This document shows, piece by piece, positions 26,766 to 35,300 of a stretch of DNA of 43,171 nucleotides. A program made the translations under genes and the position numbers. The notes beneath the pieces are model-generated. The model was not told where the DNA came from. It saw only the letters and a program-made list of their open reading frames with translations, and did not search any database. Positions within the stretch are counted from its first letter, which is position 1. Each line of letters opens with the position of its first letter. This DNA is from Methylococcaceae bacterium (GTDB taxonomy: Bacteria; Pseudomonadota; Gammaproteobacteria; Methylococcales; Methylococcaceae): NCBI GenBank assembly GCA_028711365.1, contig JAQTSI010000003.1, positions 1-43,171 of the forward strand. Reading direction: 5' to 3'.

Positions 26766-27005
26766 TTGAGATGTGCGTTTTGTCTGACCAGCGCCGGATT
26801 CCTGTTCGGCGCGATCCGGTTTCCGGATCATGCCCAGACCACACTCAAAATCATCGGTTGGGCATACCTTCCGGTGGCGGTTCTGGGTTTCCTGCGGCCC
26901 GGTGACCTGCTGCTCGGCATGGTTCAGATCAACGATCCGGATCGCTGGCTACATCTGGCCCTGGCGGCGGGGATTCTGGTCCTCGCCTTTTCTACCCTGG
27001 CCTAA
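26766..27005 (+). pseudogene. C-terminal fragment of a DUF4383-like membrane protein
   Basis: The open frame gives about 79 residues with two membrane segments. GWAYLPVAVLGFLRPGDLLLGMVQIN and DRWLHLALAAGILVL resemble the C-terminal half of small DUF4383 membrane proteins (motif NxxDxWLHL). No good start codon or ribosome site lies at its beginning, and the N-terminal half of the family is missing, so it looks truncated at the 5' end. It follows the split AhpD-like gene in the same direction. The family match is approximate. Confidence 0.5.
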
Positions 27006-27040
27006 GCCGGAACGAAATAGCCTGGGGACTTTCATCGGCT

Positions 27041-27081
27041 GTCAGCAATCGCAGGGTTGTAAAGCCCTGTTGATTGCTGAC
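27041..27081. other. Long imperfect hairpin
   Basis: Outer arms gtcagcaatc and gattgctgac pair perfectly, and an inner caggg/ccctg pair extends the structure. It lies 17 bp past the end of the minus-strand propeller gene and could be a terminator for it, although no T run follows. It may instead be a REP-like palindrome. Confidence 0.5.
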
Positions 27082-27097
27082 TCGATGGGTGGTCGGC

Positions 27098-28216
27098 TCA
27101 GCGCACGATCAGGCCGGTGACGCCTGCCGGCAAGGTAGCCAGGCTGTCCAGTTTTTGCAGCACACCGCCTGCGCGGATACGGTAAACGCCGATGCTGTGA
27201 TCACCGCCACTGAGCGTGTACAGCACCGAGCCATCCAGGGAGACGGCAAGGTCGATAGGCCGGTTCTCTTCGGCCGCTCTGGATTGCAGCAGCGACAATT
27301 GCCCGGCAGAGCCGATGGCGAACGAGGAAATGGCACCGGCCGGGGTGTCCGCGGTGAAGGCGATACGGCCATTGGGGGTGGTGGCCAGCCAGCAGGCGGC
27401 GGTTTGACCGACCGCGACTTTGGTCTCGATCGCTTGCGCCGCTCCATCGTCCTGCAATTGGTAAGAAGAGACCGTTGCCCCGCCGGCGGCCCCACCCTGG
27501 GCTTCGGAGACGAAGAATTGGTCGTGCTTGCCGAAAGCAAAACCGAACGGGGTAGTTCCGGCGGAATCGATCACGTGACGTTCCTCGGGCATGCCGTCCT
27601 CATCCAGGGAAAAGGTGGTGATCTTGTTGCTGGTTTTTTCGGTGACGACCAGGGCATCGCCTTCACGGCCGAAACTGATCTGGGCCGGCCCCGTGCCAGT
27701 GCCGCTGAGCTTGCGGTGGGATCGAGGCAAAGCGCGCAATTTGCCGGAACGGGGGTTGAAGCGGAAACCGAAGATCGAATCGTCCCCCGAATTGACGACA
27801 TAAACCCGATTGTGATCGACGGTCACGCTGACCGGGGTCAGGCCTTCCTCGGCGGCGCGGTCGACGAGTTCCAGCCCGTCGTCCTGGATCCGGAATACCG
27901 AAACGTCGTTGCTGCCCGCATTGACGGCGAACAGGTAATGCTCATTGTGGCTCAAGGCCAGCGCGCCTTGATTGCCCAAACCGGAGCCGGTGCCCGTTCC
28001 GCCCGTGGCGAAACGGCCCGCCGGTTGCATGGAGCCCTGGCCATTGCGCTGAAAAGCGAGCACTTCGTTGCCGCTGGCAGAATTGGAAAGGGTATACACC
28101 GTCTCCGCGGTAGGGAGGTTATGATCGTCGCGTCTTTCCGAATCGGCCAGGCCGATGGCCGGAATCAACGATGCGAAACAAAGGGTGATGAATGTAAGCT
28201 TGAATGGGTTCTTCAT
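27098..28216 (-). CDS. Secreted seven-bladed beta-propeller, lactonase-like
   Basis: The 372-residue protein from the ATG at 28216 has a signal peptide (KLTFITLCFASLIPAIGLAD). The mature part contains repeated propeller blade patterns: VYTLSNSASGNEVLAFQRNG, HYLFAVNAGSNDVSVFRI, RVYVVNSGDDSIFGFRF, QFFVSEAQGG and VLYTLSGGDHSIGVYRI, with GALALSHNEHYLFAVNAG in the first half. This is the 6-phosphogluconolactonase/lactonase-type fold, but the exported location argues against a cytoplasmic sugar-lactone role. It is divergent from the two-component pair by 186 bp, so regulation by that pair is plausible. The enzymatic activity is unknown. Confidence 0.85.
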   Translation of the reverse strand: MKNPFKLTFITLCFASLIPAIGLADSERRDDHNLPTAETVYTLSNSASGNEVLAFQRNGQGSMQPAGRFATGGTGTGSGLGNQGALALSHNEHYLFAVNAGSNDVSVFRIQDDGLELVDRAAEEGLTPVSVTVDHNRVYVVNSGDDSIFGFRFNPRSGKLRALPRSHRKLSGTGTGPAQISFGREGDALVVTEKTSNKITTFSLDEDGMPEERHVIDSAGTTPFGFAFGKHDQFFVSEAQGGAAGGATVSSYQLQDDGAAQAIETKVAVGQTAACWLATTPNGRIAFTADTPAGAISSFAIGSAGQLSLLQSRAAEENRPIDLAVSLDGSVLYTLSGGDHSIGVYRIRAGGVLQKLDSLATLPAGVTGLIVR

Positions 28217-28300
28217 GACGGACCTCGTTGGAATGGAAGAAAAAGACTCACCCCATGAGCCGACCGGCTGTTGGGGCGCCATCATTGTGCGCGGCCAAAA

Positions 28301-28322
28301 ATCACGAATTCATCACGAAGCC
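28301..28322. promoter_or_regulatory. Candidate OmpR-type operator: 11-bp-spaced direct repeat
   Basis: Direct repeats atcacgaa at 28301-28308 and 28312-28319 are spaced exactly 11 bp, one DNA turn, as seen for tandem sites of OmpR/PhoB-family regulators. They lie in the 186-bp gap between the propeller gene and the response-regulator gene. This is pattern evidence only. Confidence 0.4.
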
Positions 28323-28402
28323 TTCAAATAAATGTGACTGGTCAGTCCCTTCCGGTTTGCCGATAATCTCGGCGACGACGGGAAATGGGGAGTGCCCAGA
28401 CG

Positions 28403-29110
28403 ATGAAACACATACTGGTGATCGAAGATGACCCGGACATTGGCGACATGCTCGCCATCAATCTCAAGGACGAAGGTTATGCGATAGACATCGCCCGCGA
28501 CGGACTGGAGGGTTTGGCCTGCCTGAAGGCGCGGCGTTACGACCTGTTGGTGCTGGATTTGATGCTGCCCGGCGTCGACGGCCTGGAAATCTGCCGTGAA
28601 GTCCGGCGCATGTCCCATTATCAGCCGATCGTCATCCTCAGCGCCAAGTCCACCGAAACCCAGCGGGTGTTGGGCCTGGAACTGGGGGCGGACGATTACC
28701 TGACCAAGCCGTTTTCGCTGCCCGAGCTGATCGCCAGGATTCGCGCGCTGTTTCGCCGCGCCGAAGCGATGGAACGGCAGGCCCAGGTGAAAACCGGCGT
28801 CTTCGAATGCGGCGGCTTGTTGATCGACCCTTTGGCCCATGAAGCCTCGCTGGCGGGTCAATCCCTGGCACTGACGGCGAAGGAATTCGAGCTGCTGCTG
28901 TTTTTCGCGCGCAATCCTGGCAAGGTGTTTTCCCGGCTGGCGCTGCTGGACCAAGTGTGGGGTTATGGCCACGACGGCTATGAACATACGGTCAACTCCC
29001 ACATCAATCGTCTGCGCGGTAAGATCGAGCGTGATCCGGCACGACCCGAATTCATTCAGACGGTATGGGGGGTGGGCTACAAATTTGTCGGACCGGGAGG
29101 GCCATCATGA
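28403..29110 (+). CDS. OmpR-family response regulator
   Basis: The 235-residue protein has a receiver domain (residues about 1-118) with acidic pair IEDDPD, phospho-acceptor Asp52 in VLDLMLPG, Ser80 and Lys102 in LTKPF. The C-terminal winged-helix effector (residues about 135-230) has LTAKEFELLLFFARNPGKVF, RLALLDQVWGYG and VNSHINRLRGKIERDP, ending with TVWGVGYKF. I chose the ATG at 28403, with ggggag 11-16 bases upstream, over an in-frame ATG at 28385. Its stop overlaps the kinase start by 4 bp, so the pair is coupled. The inducing signal is unknown. Confidence 0.95.
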   Translation: MKHILVIEDDPDIGDMLAINLKDEGYAIDIARDGLEGLACLKARRYDLLVLDLMLPGVDGLEICREVRRMSHYQPIVILSAKSTETQRVLGLELGADDYLTKPFSLPELIARIRALFRRAEAMERQAQVKTGVFECGGLLIDPLAHEASLAGQSLALTAKEFELLLFFARNPGKVFSRLALLDQVWGYGHDGYEHTVNSHINRLRGKIERDPARPEFIQTVWGVGYKFVGPGGPS

Positions 29111-30582
29111 GACTGCGCTCACTGTACAGCCGCATTTCGCTCACCTTTGCCGCATTGATTCTGCTGTTCGGCGGAATGTGCGGCGGCTTGGACCTGGTGG
29201 CGGCGAAAAACCACCAGCAGGAGATCATCCAGAAGCTCAGCCGGGGCTTGGCCGAACATATCGCCAGCCACTGGCCGTTGGCGAATGCCGGCAGCATCGA
29301 TCACAAGGCGGTGAGCGAATTGTTTCACATGCTGATGGTGGTCAATCCCAGCGTGGAATTCTACCTGCTCGACAGCCAGGGCGGCATTCTGGCATTCGAC
29401 GCGCCGCCCGGACGGGTACGGCTGAAGCAGGTGGCGCTGGCGCCGATAAACGCCTTCCTGGCCGGCGCCCCACTCCCCTTGAAAGGCGATAACCCTCGCA
29501 ACCCCGGCAGCCGGGAGATATTCAGCGCCGCGCCGTTGCGGGTGCAAGGCGAGAAGGTGGGCTATCTATATATCGTGCTGGTGGGCGATGCCTATCAGAG
29601 CCTGGCCGAAGATGTCTGGCAAGGCCATGTCTTCCAGCTGGCGATGGGAGCCGGCGCCGGAGCCTTGTTGCTGACTTTGGTGGCGGGCTTGGCGCTGTTC
29701 GCGGCCATCACCCGCAGGCTCGATGCGCTGACCCGAACCATCGCCGCCTTCGACGATCCGGGAACCGGCGGCGCCCTTCAACTGGACCCCCGCCTCCGGC
29801 AAAGCGCGGATGAAATCGGCCAGCTCGCCGCCGCCTTCACCCGTATGACCGAGCGCATTACCGCGCAGATGCGGCACATCAAATCCCAGGACGAACAGCG
29901 CCGCGAGATGGTGGCCAATGTATCCCACGATCTGCGCACCCCGTTGACATCCATGCAGGGCTACCTGGAAACCCTGCTGCGCAAGTCCGATCGGCTCTCC
30001 GCCGCCGAACAGCATCAATATCTGCAGGTGGCGGTACGTCAGAGCCAGCGTGTCGCCCATTTGGCCCAGGAACTGTTCGAACTGGCCAAACTGGAATGCG
30101 AGGAAGTGCGGCCGAATGTCGAGCGCTTCTCGGTCCAGGAATTGATCCAGGATGTGGCGCAGAAATTCGAGCTGACCGCGTCCCATAAACGGGTCAAGAT
30201 CAGCGCCAACTTTCTGCAGCACATCCCACTGGTTTATGCCGACATCGCCATGATCGAGCGCGTGCTAACCAATCTGATCGACAACGCGCTTCGCTACACC
30301 CCCGAAGGCGGGGAAATACGGATCGAGCTGAGTCGTGCCGATGCCAGCGGCGTCTGGGTGAAGGTTTCGGATACCGGCAGCGGCATCGCCGAGGAGCATC
30401 TGCCCAGTCTGTTCCAGCGGGATTCGCCGTTGCGGCAGTCTCCCGGAAGAACCCGGGGAGGTTTGGGCCTGCTCATCACACAACGCATTCTGCAGCTCCA
30501 TGGCAGCACCATCGAGGCATTGAGCGGCCAGGGACACGGCGCGATATTCACCTTCAGCCTGCCGACCACGGCGCCGGCCTAA
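29107..30582 (+). CDS. Sensor histidine kinase
   Basis: The 491-residue inner-membrane kinase has a first membrane helix at about 11-30, a periplasmic sensor of about 140 residues with a PAS/Cache-like look (SVEFYLLDSQGGILAFDAPP), and a second helix at about 178-200. A HAMP linker follows (RRLDALTRTIAAFDD). The dimerisation domain has VANVSHDLRTPLTSMQGYLE with the phospho-acceptor His274. The ATPase domain has NLIDNALRYTPEGGE (N box), VSDTGSGIAEEHLPSLF (G1/F) and RGGLGLLITQRI (G2). It overlaps the response-regulator gene by 4 bp. A weak hairpin with arms gactcct/aggagtc at 30614-30641 follows the stop. Confidence 0.95.
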   Translation: MRLRSLYSRISLTFAALILLFGGMCGGLDLVAAKNHQQEIIQKLSRGLAEHIASHWPLANAGSIDHKAVSELFHMLMVVNPSVEFYLLDSQGGILAFDAPPGRVRLKQVALAPINAFLAGAPLPLKGDNPRNPGSREIFSAAPLRVQGEKVGYLYIVLVGDAYQSLAEDVWQGHVFQLAMGAGAGALLLTLVAGLALFAAITRRLDALTRTIAAFDDPGTGGALQLDPRLRQSADEIGQLAAAFTRMTERITAQMRHIKSQDEQRREMVANVSHDLRTPLTSMQGYLETLLRKSDRLSAAEQHQYLQVAVRQSQRVAHLAQELFELAKLECEEVRPNVERFSVQELIQDVAQKFELTASHKRVKISANFLQHIPLVYADIAMIERVLTNLIDNALRYTPEGGEIRIELSRADASGVWVKVSDTGSGIAEEHLPSLFQRDSPLRQSPGRTRGGLGLLITQRILQLHGSTIEALSGQGHGAIFTFSLPTTAPA

Positions 30583-30715
30583 GACAATGCGCATCGACCG
30601 GGATGTTTGATCTGACTCCTTTAAAGGTTTATGCAGGAGTCTTGATCATCATTGCCCCTGAAAGTCATATCAACTTCGATGCTTTGTTTTCCAAGCCGCC
30701 GATCCCGCAGTGAAG

Positions 30716-30744
30716 GATTCCCAAAGCTGGAGCTTGGGAATCCG
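30716..30744. repeat. REP-like palindrome
   Basis: Arms ggattcccaa and ttgggaatcc pair perfectly around agctggagc. This type of ttcccaagct-gagcttgggaa palindrome is common as a repetitive intergenic element in Gammaproteobacteria. No gene is visible between 30583 and 30842. Confidence 0.55.
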
Positions 30745-30842
30745 GGGAAAACAGGTCTATGAAATGGGGCATAGCCGCACGCTGGATAACGAAATCTCGA
30801 GGATGTTGTTGGATGCAGTGCTAAACATCGTTACGCGCTGCC

Positions 30843-31040
30843 TTGTTCAGGGGCGCTGGTCCGGGTGGGTATCCGGTGGCGGGTGTCGTTCTCGGCAACC
30901 TTGGCAACGCATTTGCAACTTCAGTTGGCCTTGCCGCTTTGTTCGCGGTTTCGTCACTTGCTTTCCCCGTGGTCAAGTATACCGGCGCGCTCTACCTTGA
31001 GCACCTCGGAATGCGCCGCCAATATTTCAGAACATGGCGC
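30843..31040 (+). pseudogene. LysE/RhtB exporter fragment
   Basis: One frame reads GVVLGNLGNAFATSVGLAAL, then FAVSSLAFPVVKYTGALYLE and HLGMR, which is the central stretch of LysE/RhtB amino-acid exporters (helices 2 and 3, residues about 45-90 of a 205-residue protein). The N-terminal helix with the family Pro-Gly-Pro motif and the C-terminal half are both missing. It is a small fossil with no start signals. Confidence 0.7.
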
Positions 31041-31215
31041 TTGGTTCTGTGGGGGCGTAGCAGACAATGCCGAACCTGATGAGGGCAGCCCAGGGAACGT
31101 TAAGTCGGACGATGATACCGATGAGGTTCTTAATGGGAAGGTTGATGTAAAGGGCCAAAAACCGGGTGTGTTGATGATCATGCCGACTCAGAAGACCCTC
31201 CTGCCGATCCTGTTG

Positions 31216-31677
31216 AGAGAAATGACGATTGAGAGCCGAATTATGGCTATCGGGTTAAGAGAAAACACGATTCATAACCGAATCTTGTCATTCGTGTCGA
31301 GGGAAAAGTCGATTCATCACCTGATTGTGCCAATCCCGATAAGGGAAAAGACGATCGCGAAGGCCATCCCGTTGATCGCGTCCAGGAAAATGAAGATCGT
31401 GAACTAGAAAAGGATGATCGAGTTGACGGAGAAGCTGATTGCCAGATGACCCAGCTCGATCCTCCGGTGACCCCGGATGATACCGAAGCGAATAGAGGCG
31501 ATGGCGATGAGGAAAAGGACGATTCAGTGCCGGATAACGCCGATGGCCTTGAGGGAAAGAAGGGTCCCGATGCGGATCGCGTCGATAGCTTTGAGGGAGA
31601 AGACGATCTCGAAGCGGATCATCTCGATCACGCTGCGGCAGGGGATGATTTCGAAGTGAATGATGTTGGGAACGATG
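31216..31677. repeat. Eleven degenerate 42-bp tandem repeats in perfect register
   Basis: Units starting at 31216, 31258, 31300, 31342, 31384, 31426, 31468, 31510, 31552, 31594 and 31636 repeat every 42 bp with no insertion or deletion; the core resembles agggaaaagacgatc. One plus frame gives 14-residue units such as REKTIAKAIPLIAS and REKTISKRIISITL, with stops at 31405 and 31468. Another plus frame, open from 31278 to 31781, is very acidic, with units like ADRVDSFEGEDDLE. The minus strand is open from 31288 to 31689. Traces may extend upstream to about 31090. I do not know which frame, if any, was translated; the family is unrecognised. Confidence 0.85.
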
Positions 31678-31693
31678 ATGCCAAGCCATTTAT

Positions 31694-32111
31694 GTGTTTC
31701 CGGGAGTCAAGTTCTCCTTCAGCAAAATCAATGCACCCGAATCGGGGGGGCGGCCAGCGAACTGCTCATCCTGCGCCATGATCGCCCACTGCCGCAGGAC
31801 GAGGTCCTCTCGAAATTCGTCAGGGCCCTGGCCGGAAATCGGCGGCTCGTCGATCCGGGGGAATCCTACGCCAACATGGACGCCTGCATGTTCAACTACC
31901 TGGGCAATCAACCCGAGGCGGGCTCGTATGAAACACACTATGACGACACCCTCCAGGTGACGCCCAACCCCTGCCTCTGTATTCGTTCCTGAACTGCATC
32001 GCGGCCAGCTATGCCGACGGGCTCATCTTCAATCTCCGATCCAGCTACGACCCGCATGCGCAACTGCTGAGGGAAGCTTTCCGGGATCTCGCCCGCGAGA
32101 TGGCCCTATGA
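31694..32111 (+). pseudogene. Unrecognised soluble protein, two frameshifts
   Basis: Three plus frames read on smoothly. The first contains PGVKFSFSKINAPESGG and ends in a run of seven G at 31744-31750. The second gives ELLILRHDRPLPQDEVLSKF, then LVDPGESYANMDACMFNYLG and ETHYDDTLQVTPNP. A second shift near 31980 leads to LYSFLNCIAASYADGLIFNL and DPHAQLLREAFRDLAREMAL before the TGA at 32109. Composition is that of a soluble protein of about 138 residues. I do not recognise the family. It ends convergently with, and overlapping by 6 bp, another broken gene. Phase variation or sequence error at the G run cannot be excluded. Confidence 0.6.
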
Positions 32112-32540
32112 TCCCTCGTCTCCGGCATTCGAGCCCGGCATGTCCGGCTTGAGCCACAGATCGGAAGTGCCCATTTCCTCCAGCGACTGCAGGAAATTCT
32201 TGCCGTTGTCGATGTAAAGCTCGGCGTCCAGGTAGTGAAGCGCGGTCGAGCAGGCATTTTGCGGCATAGCCGGGATCGATGAGGCTGCGATCGACCACAT
32301 TCGCCTCGAACGCCTTGAGCTTCGTGAAGGCGTTCGCCTCGTGCTCGAGCCAGGAGTGGTGGAAGCCCATGTGTTCCGGCAGACAATGGGTTTCGTTCAG
32401 CCAGCCGCCTTCTATCCCGCGTTTTCTGAGATAGTCCGGGGTGAACGGTAAGGTATTGAAATGGCGGCCGGTCATCACATAGAGCCGGTAGCCGAAATCC
32501 GCATCCCCGTGGTTGCTGGCGGTGAATAGGTTGAAATCAG
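32106..32540 (-). pseudogene. Unrecognised protein, frameshifted and 5'-truncated
   Basis: On the minus strand one frame reads FNLFTASNHGDADFGYRLYV, then MTGRHFNTLPFTPDYLRKRG and HMGFHHSWLEHEANAFTKLK. After a shift near 32260 it continues ALHYLDAELYIDNGKNFLQS and LEEMGTSDLWLKPDMPGSNA to a stop at 32106-32108. No start codon fits at the 5' end; the match to a coherent protein stops near 32540 where unrelated RDD-like sequence begins. The family is not recognised. It is convergent with the broken gene at 31694-32111. Confidence 0.55.
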
Positions 32541-32544
32541 AAAA

Positions 32545-32778
32545 TCAGCAGGATCGGCGATGAAACCAGCTTGTCCTGCGTCGAAGTCTTCCCATCCATA
32601 GATGGAGTTCAGCGATGGGAATGTAATAGACTTTATCGGAAACCATTTTAGAACGCAGTAGTGTATGGGCATTCTGTCTAGTTTCCGATAATGTCTCCAG
32701 CAACAATAGCATGCTATCGATGAGGGTTGCCCATGTTCGAATCCAGAATCCTGCGTATTCCAACGCCTGTTCTTGCAT
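32545..32778 (-). pseudogene. RDD-family membrane protein N-terminal fragment
   Basis: From an ATG at 32778 the frame starts YAGFWIRTWATLIDSMLLLL (from residue 8), which has the Arg...Asp pattern of the first RDD-domain helix. The rest (about 50 residues) does not contain the further helices, and it stops near the truncated gene at 32106-32540. It is probably a remnant, and the RDD assignment is tentative. Confidence 0.4.
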
Positions 32779-33588
32779 AGTATCTTCTTTCTAAAATCCT
32801 CTTGGCCAGGGAAATCCACGCAATTTCCTCCATACCTCACCTATCCTGGAGGGACTTCCGCTTTATTCCCTCTATTTTGCCAGTTCCTTCTGCTGATTTC
32901 CGCACCGCGAGTTGTTTTCCACAATTTCTCAATCCACGGACGCCATTCGAATATCCCAAGTCTAAGTAGCGATATCGCTGATGCCATTTGCAGAAATAGA
33001 ATCAGGGAGAAAGTAAAGCTCTCCCAGGGCCGTTCTCCCGTTGCTGCCCGATTCGAACTTTACCTTTGAAGGAAACCTAAAAACCGCAAGCTATTGTCAC
33101 AAGCAGCAAATTGCGCGCTTGATCGTAATTACCCATTCCGGTCCTGTCAAGGCGGCCAAACCCAATTGGGCCTGCCTTTCAGAGGGGAATCCAGGCGATG
33201 CGTCATATTACCAAGAAGCGAATCATGCGATAGCTTTCAAAACCAACAATCGAAACCATGGACACCGCCGTTGATAGCAGTGGCAATCGATGCCGTTATT
33301 CCGTCGCGTGAGGCGCCAGATGCCGAGCGACAGGTCGCCACCGATCCGATCAGCGCCCATTCCCTGTGCAAATAATTCTCCTAAGGCAATACCCATAAAT
33401 TGGGGCATTTCCCCCACAGTCTGTCATCATCCCTTCATCCCTTTGCTGCAGAATTATAATCGGACTGCCTGAATACACGCGGCTTTCGACCGGCCGCAGA
33501 TAGTGAGAACACCCCCGACTTCCATGGCGCGACAATTGCTCCTCTTTACCGACAAGTCTTCCAGATCCACCCCTTCAAGGAGGTCAGT
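32779..33588. other. Gene-poor stretch, about 810 bp
   Basis: Both strands have only short open frames with no family resemblance, no convincing start signals and lower GC than the flanks. I see no RNA gene or repeat. The end of the stretch carries the aaggaggt ribosome site (33578-33585) for the gene at 33589. Confidence 0.5.
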
Positions 33589-34077
33589 ATGCAAACCAAC
33601 GCCACACCGTTCGCCTCCAAATTAGGCGCTATCGTACCCCCGACCGAGGAATTTTTCGCCAATAAATGCCCTCCCCGTGACCGCTTATACGGTTGCGATG
33701 AGCGGCCCTACTCTGAAACCCTGCTGTCCTTGCGGGAACTCCACGAAAGACTCGGCTTGCTGGCGCAATTGGAATTGCCCTGTTCCATTTTCATCGCCAG
33801 TCCCCCGCGACATCTGCGCAATGCCGTCATGAAAAACATCGATCTTTGTGATGGGCAGTTACGCATCGGCTTCGACGGTTTCATTCTGCGCTTGTCCGGG
33901 ATACAGATTGGCGCGATTCGCCTCGTCAATCGGAGCGAATCGAATTTCGGCATCATGGCGGTGGAAATACACCATATCCACGGGATGCTTTATGTGCGCA
34001 TTCAACCCCTACAGGACGGCGTTGGCGGCGCGGTGTGGCGGGATATTATGGACAATCCATCACTTTCTCTCGTCTAA
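33589..34077 (+). CDS. Unknown protein, possibly heme-carrier-like domain
   Basis: The 162-residue protein has a strong aaggaggt ribosome site. No signal peptide or membrane helix is visible. The C-terminal 100 residues (SPPRHLRNAVMKNIDLCDG, then GAIRLVNRSESNFGIMAVEI and GGAVWRDIMDNPSL) faintly recall single-domain ChuX/HutX/HemS proteins, where a strand pair and a final Trp-containing helix follow a similar order; this is a weak visual match and could be wrong. It lies 72 bp before the peroxiredoxin start on the same strand. Coding is secure; the function is unknown. Confidence 0.7.
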   Translation: MQTNATPFASKLGAIVPPTEEFFANKCPPRDRLYGCDERPYSETLLSLRELHERLGLLAQLELPCSIFIASPPRHLRNAVMKNIDLCDGQLRIGFDGFILRLSGIQIGAIRLVNRSESNFGIMAVEIHHIHGMLYVRIQPLQDGVGGAVWRDIMDNPSLSLV

Positions 34078-34149
34078 GCCTTGCCAATTCCCGAGTCTTT
34101 CGGTGTACAATCAAAACCTCATGTTTTGGACAATTCACAGGAGATTTCT

Positions 34150-34755
34150 ATGAGCGTTTTAGTTGGTAAAAAGGCCCCCGACTTCAAGGCAGCGGCCGTA
34201 TTAGGCGATGGCACCATCGTAGACAGCTACGAATTATCCACGGAAACCAAGGGTAAGTATGTCGCCATCGTGTTTTATCCTTTGGATTTCACCTTTGTTT
34301 GCCCGACCGAACTGATCGCCTTGGATCACCGCGTTGAAGAACTGAAAAAACGCGGCGTGGAGGTGCTGGCGGTTTCCGTCGACTCCCAATTCACCCACAA
34401 CGCCTGGCGCAATACCCCCATCGACAAGGGTGGCATTGGCCCGGTCCAATATACGCTGATCGCCGACGTGAGCCATGCCATCGTCAAGGCTTACGATGTC
34501 GAGGTGGAAGGCGGTGCCGTCGCCTATCGCGGCACCTTCCTGATCGACACCCAAGGCGTGGTGCGCCACCAGGTGGTCAACGACCTGCCGCTGGGTCGCA
34601 ATTTCGACGAACTGGTCCGGATCGTAGATGCTTTGCAGTTCGTCGAAGAACACGGCGAAGTTTGCCCGGCCGGTTGGAACAAGGGCCAGGGTGGCTTCAA
34701 GCCTAACGCCGAAGGCGTCGCTTCCTATCTGAGCCAAAACGCAGGGAAGCTGTAA
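34150..34755 (+). CDS. Typical 2-Cys peroxiredoxin (AhpC/TSA family)
   Basis: The 201-residue cytoplasmic enzyme reduces hydrogen peroxide and organic hydroperoxides. The peroxidatic Cys51 is in FYPLDFTFVCPTELIALD and the resolving Cys172 in EEHGEVCPAGWNKG, so it is a typical 2-Cys Prx1-type enzyme that forms intersubunit disulfides. GGIGPVQYTLIAD is the GG(I/L)G loop and supports a sensitive, overoxidation-prone type, although no C-terminal YF motif is present. I use the ATG at 34150 behind aggag; a longer frame from 34081 lacks support. No ahpF is adjacent, so thioredoxin is a likely reductant. Confidence 0.95.
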   Translation: MSVLVGKKAPDFKAAAVLGDGTIVDSYELSTETKGKYVAIVFYPLDFTFVCPTELIALDHRVEELKKRGVEVLAVSVDSQFTHNAWRNTPIDKGGIGPVQYTLIADVSHAIVKAYDVEVEGGAVAYRGTFLIDTQGVVRHQVVNDLPLGRNFDELVRIVDALQFVEEHGEVCPAGWNKGQGGFKPNAEGVASYLSQNAGKL

Positions 34756-34783
34756 GCTTTCAGGCATTTACGACAGCCATACG

Positions 34784-34823
34784 AAAAACGCGCCACGGCT
34801 TCTCGGCCTAGGCGCGTTTTTTT
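34784..34823 (+). terminator. Rho-independent terminator after the peroxiredoxin
   Basis: Arms aaaaacgcgcc and ggcgcgttttttt form a strong GC-rich stem with a 16-base loop and end in a T run. It lies 28 bp past the peroxiredoxin stop; because the stem starts with A residues it may also stop the convergent small-protein gene. Confidence 0.92.
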
Positions 34824-34836
34824 CACCCGACAAGAC

Positions 34837-35088
34837 CTATTCAGGTTGTTTGAGCTTCTTCAGGATCAGGGTCAAGACCAGCCAAGCACAAATCCCTCCC
34901 ACCAATATTCCGGCCGAAGGATAGGGAAGTTTCTTCGCCGCCACCAGCTTTATCCAAACCAGATACGGCACGAAATAGCTTATGAACCCTGCTATTGCCC
35001 ACTGAATGGCCGGGGCTTTCTTGGATTCTGCGGTAAGATAGAACCAGACGGTGAACACAATGGAAACGATTCCACCGATAGCAGCCAT
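34837..35088 (-). CDS. Small three-helix membrane protein
   Basis: The 83-residue protein from the ATG at 35088, behind ggagg, has three hydrophobic segments at about residues 4-20, 26-45 and 52-75 (AAIGGIVSIVFTVWFYLTA, then AIAGFISYFVPYLVWIK and AGILVGGICAWLVLTLIL) and a Lys-rich C-terminus. It is an inner-membrane protein of unknown function. It converges on the peroxiredoxin terminator. The longer frame start at 35106 would skip the ribosome site. Confidence 0.75.
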   Translation of the reverse strand: MAAIGGIVSIVFTVWFYLTAESKKAPAIQWAIAGFISYFVPYLVWIKLVAAKKLPYPSAGILVGGICAWLVLTLILKKLKQPE

Positions 35089-35225
35089 TTTAACCTCCAC
35101 TTTCAATTTGAATTGTTATTCTCACCCGGCTTAGTCACCGGTATCCGCTACGATACAAAATAACCGCGAATAGTTCACCCTATTGTGGAGGCGGGGAAAA
35201 GTCCGTAGAATTCATCAGGCACAGC

Positions 35226-35300
35226 GCGGGCGTAGCTCAGCGGTAGAGTTCTTGCTTCCCAAGCAAGCTGTCGAGGGTTCGAATCCCTTCGCCCGCTCCA
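35226..35300 (+). tRNA. tRNA-Gly (anticodon CCC)
   Basis: The full cloverleaf is visible. The acceptor arms are gcgggcg and cgcccgc; discriminator t and encoded CCA follow at 35297-35300. The anticodon stem cttgc/gcaag holds loop ttcccaa with anticodon ccc at 35258-35260. The T arm is gaggg-ttcgaat-ccctt and the D arm has agctcagcggtagagtt. It reads GGG glycine codons. tRNA genes are common integration targets, which fits the decayed element that follows. Confidence 0.97.
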
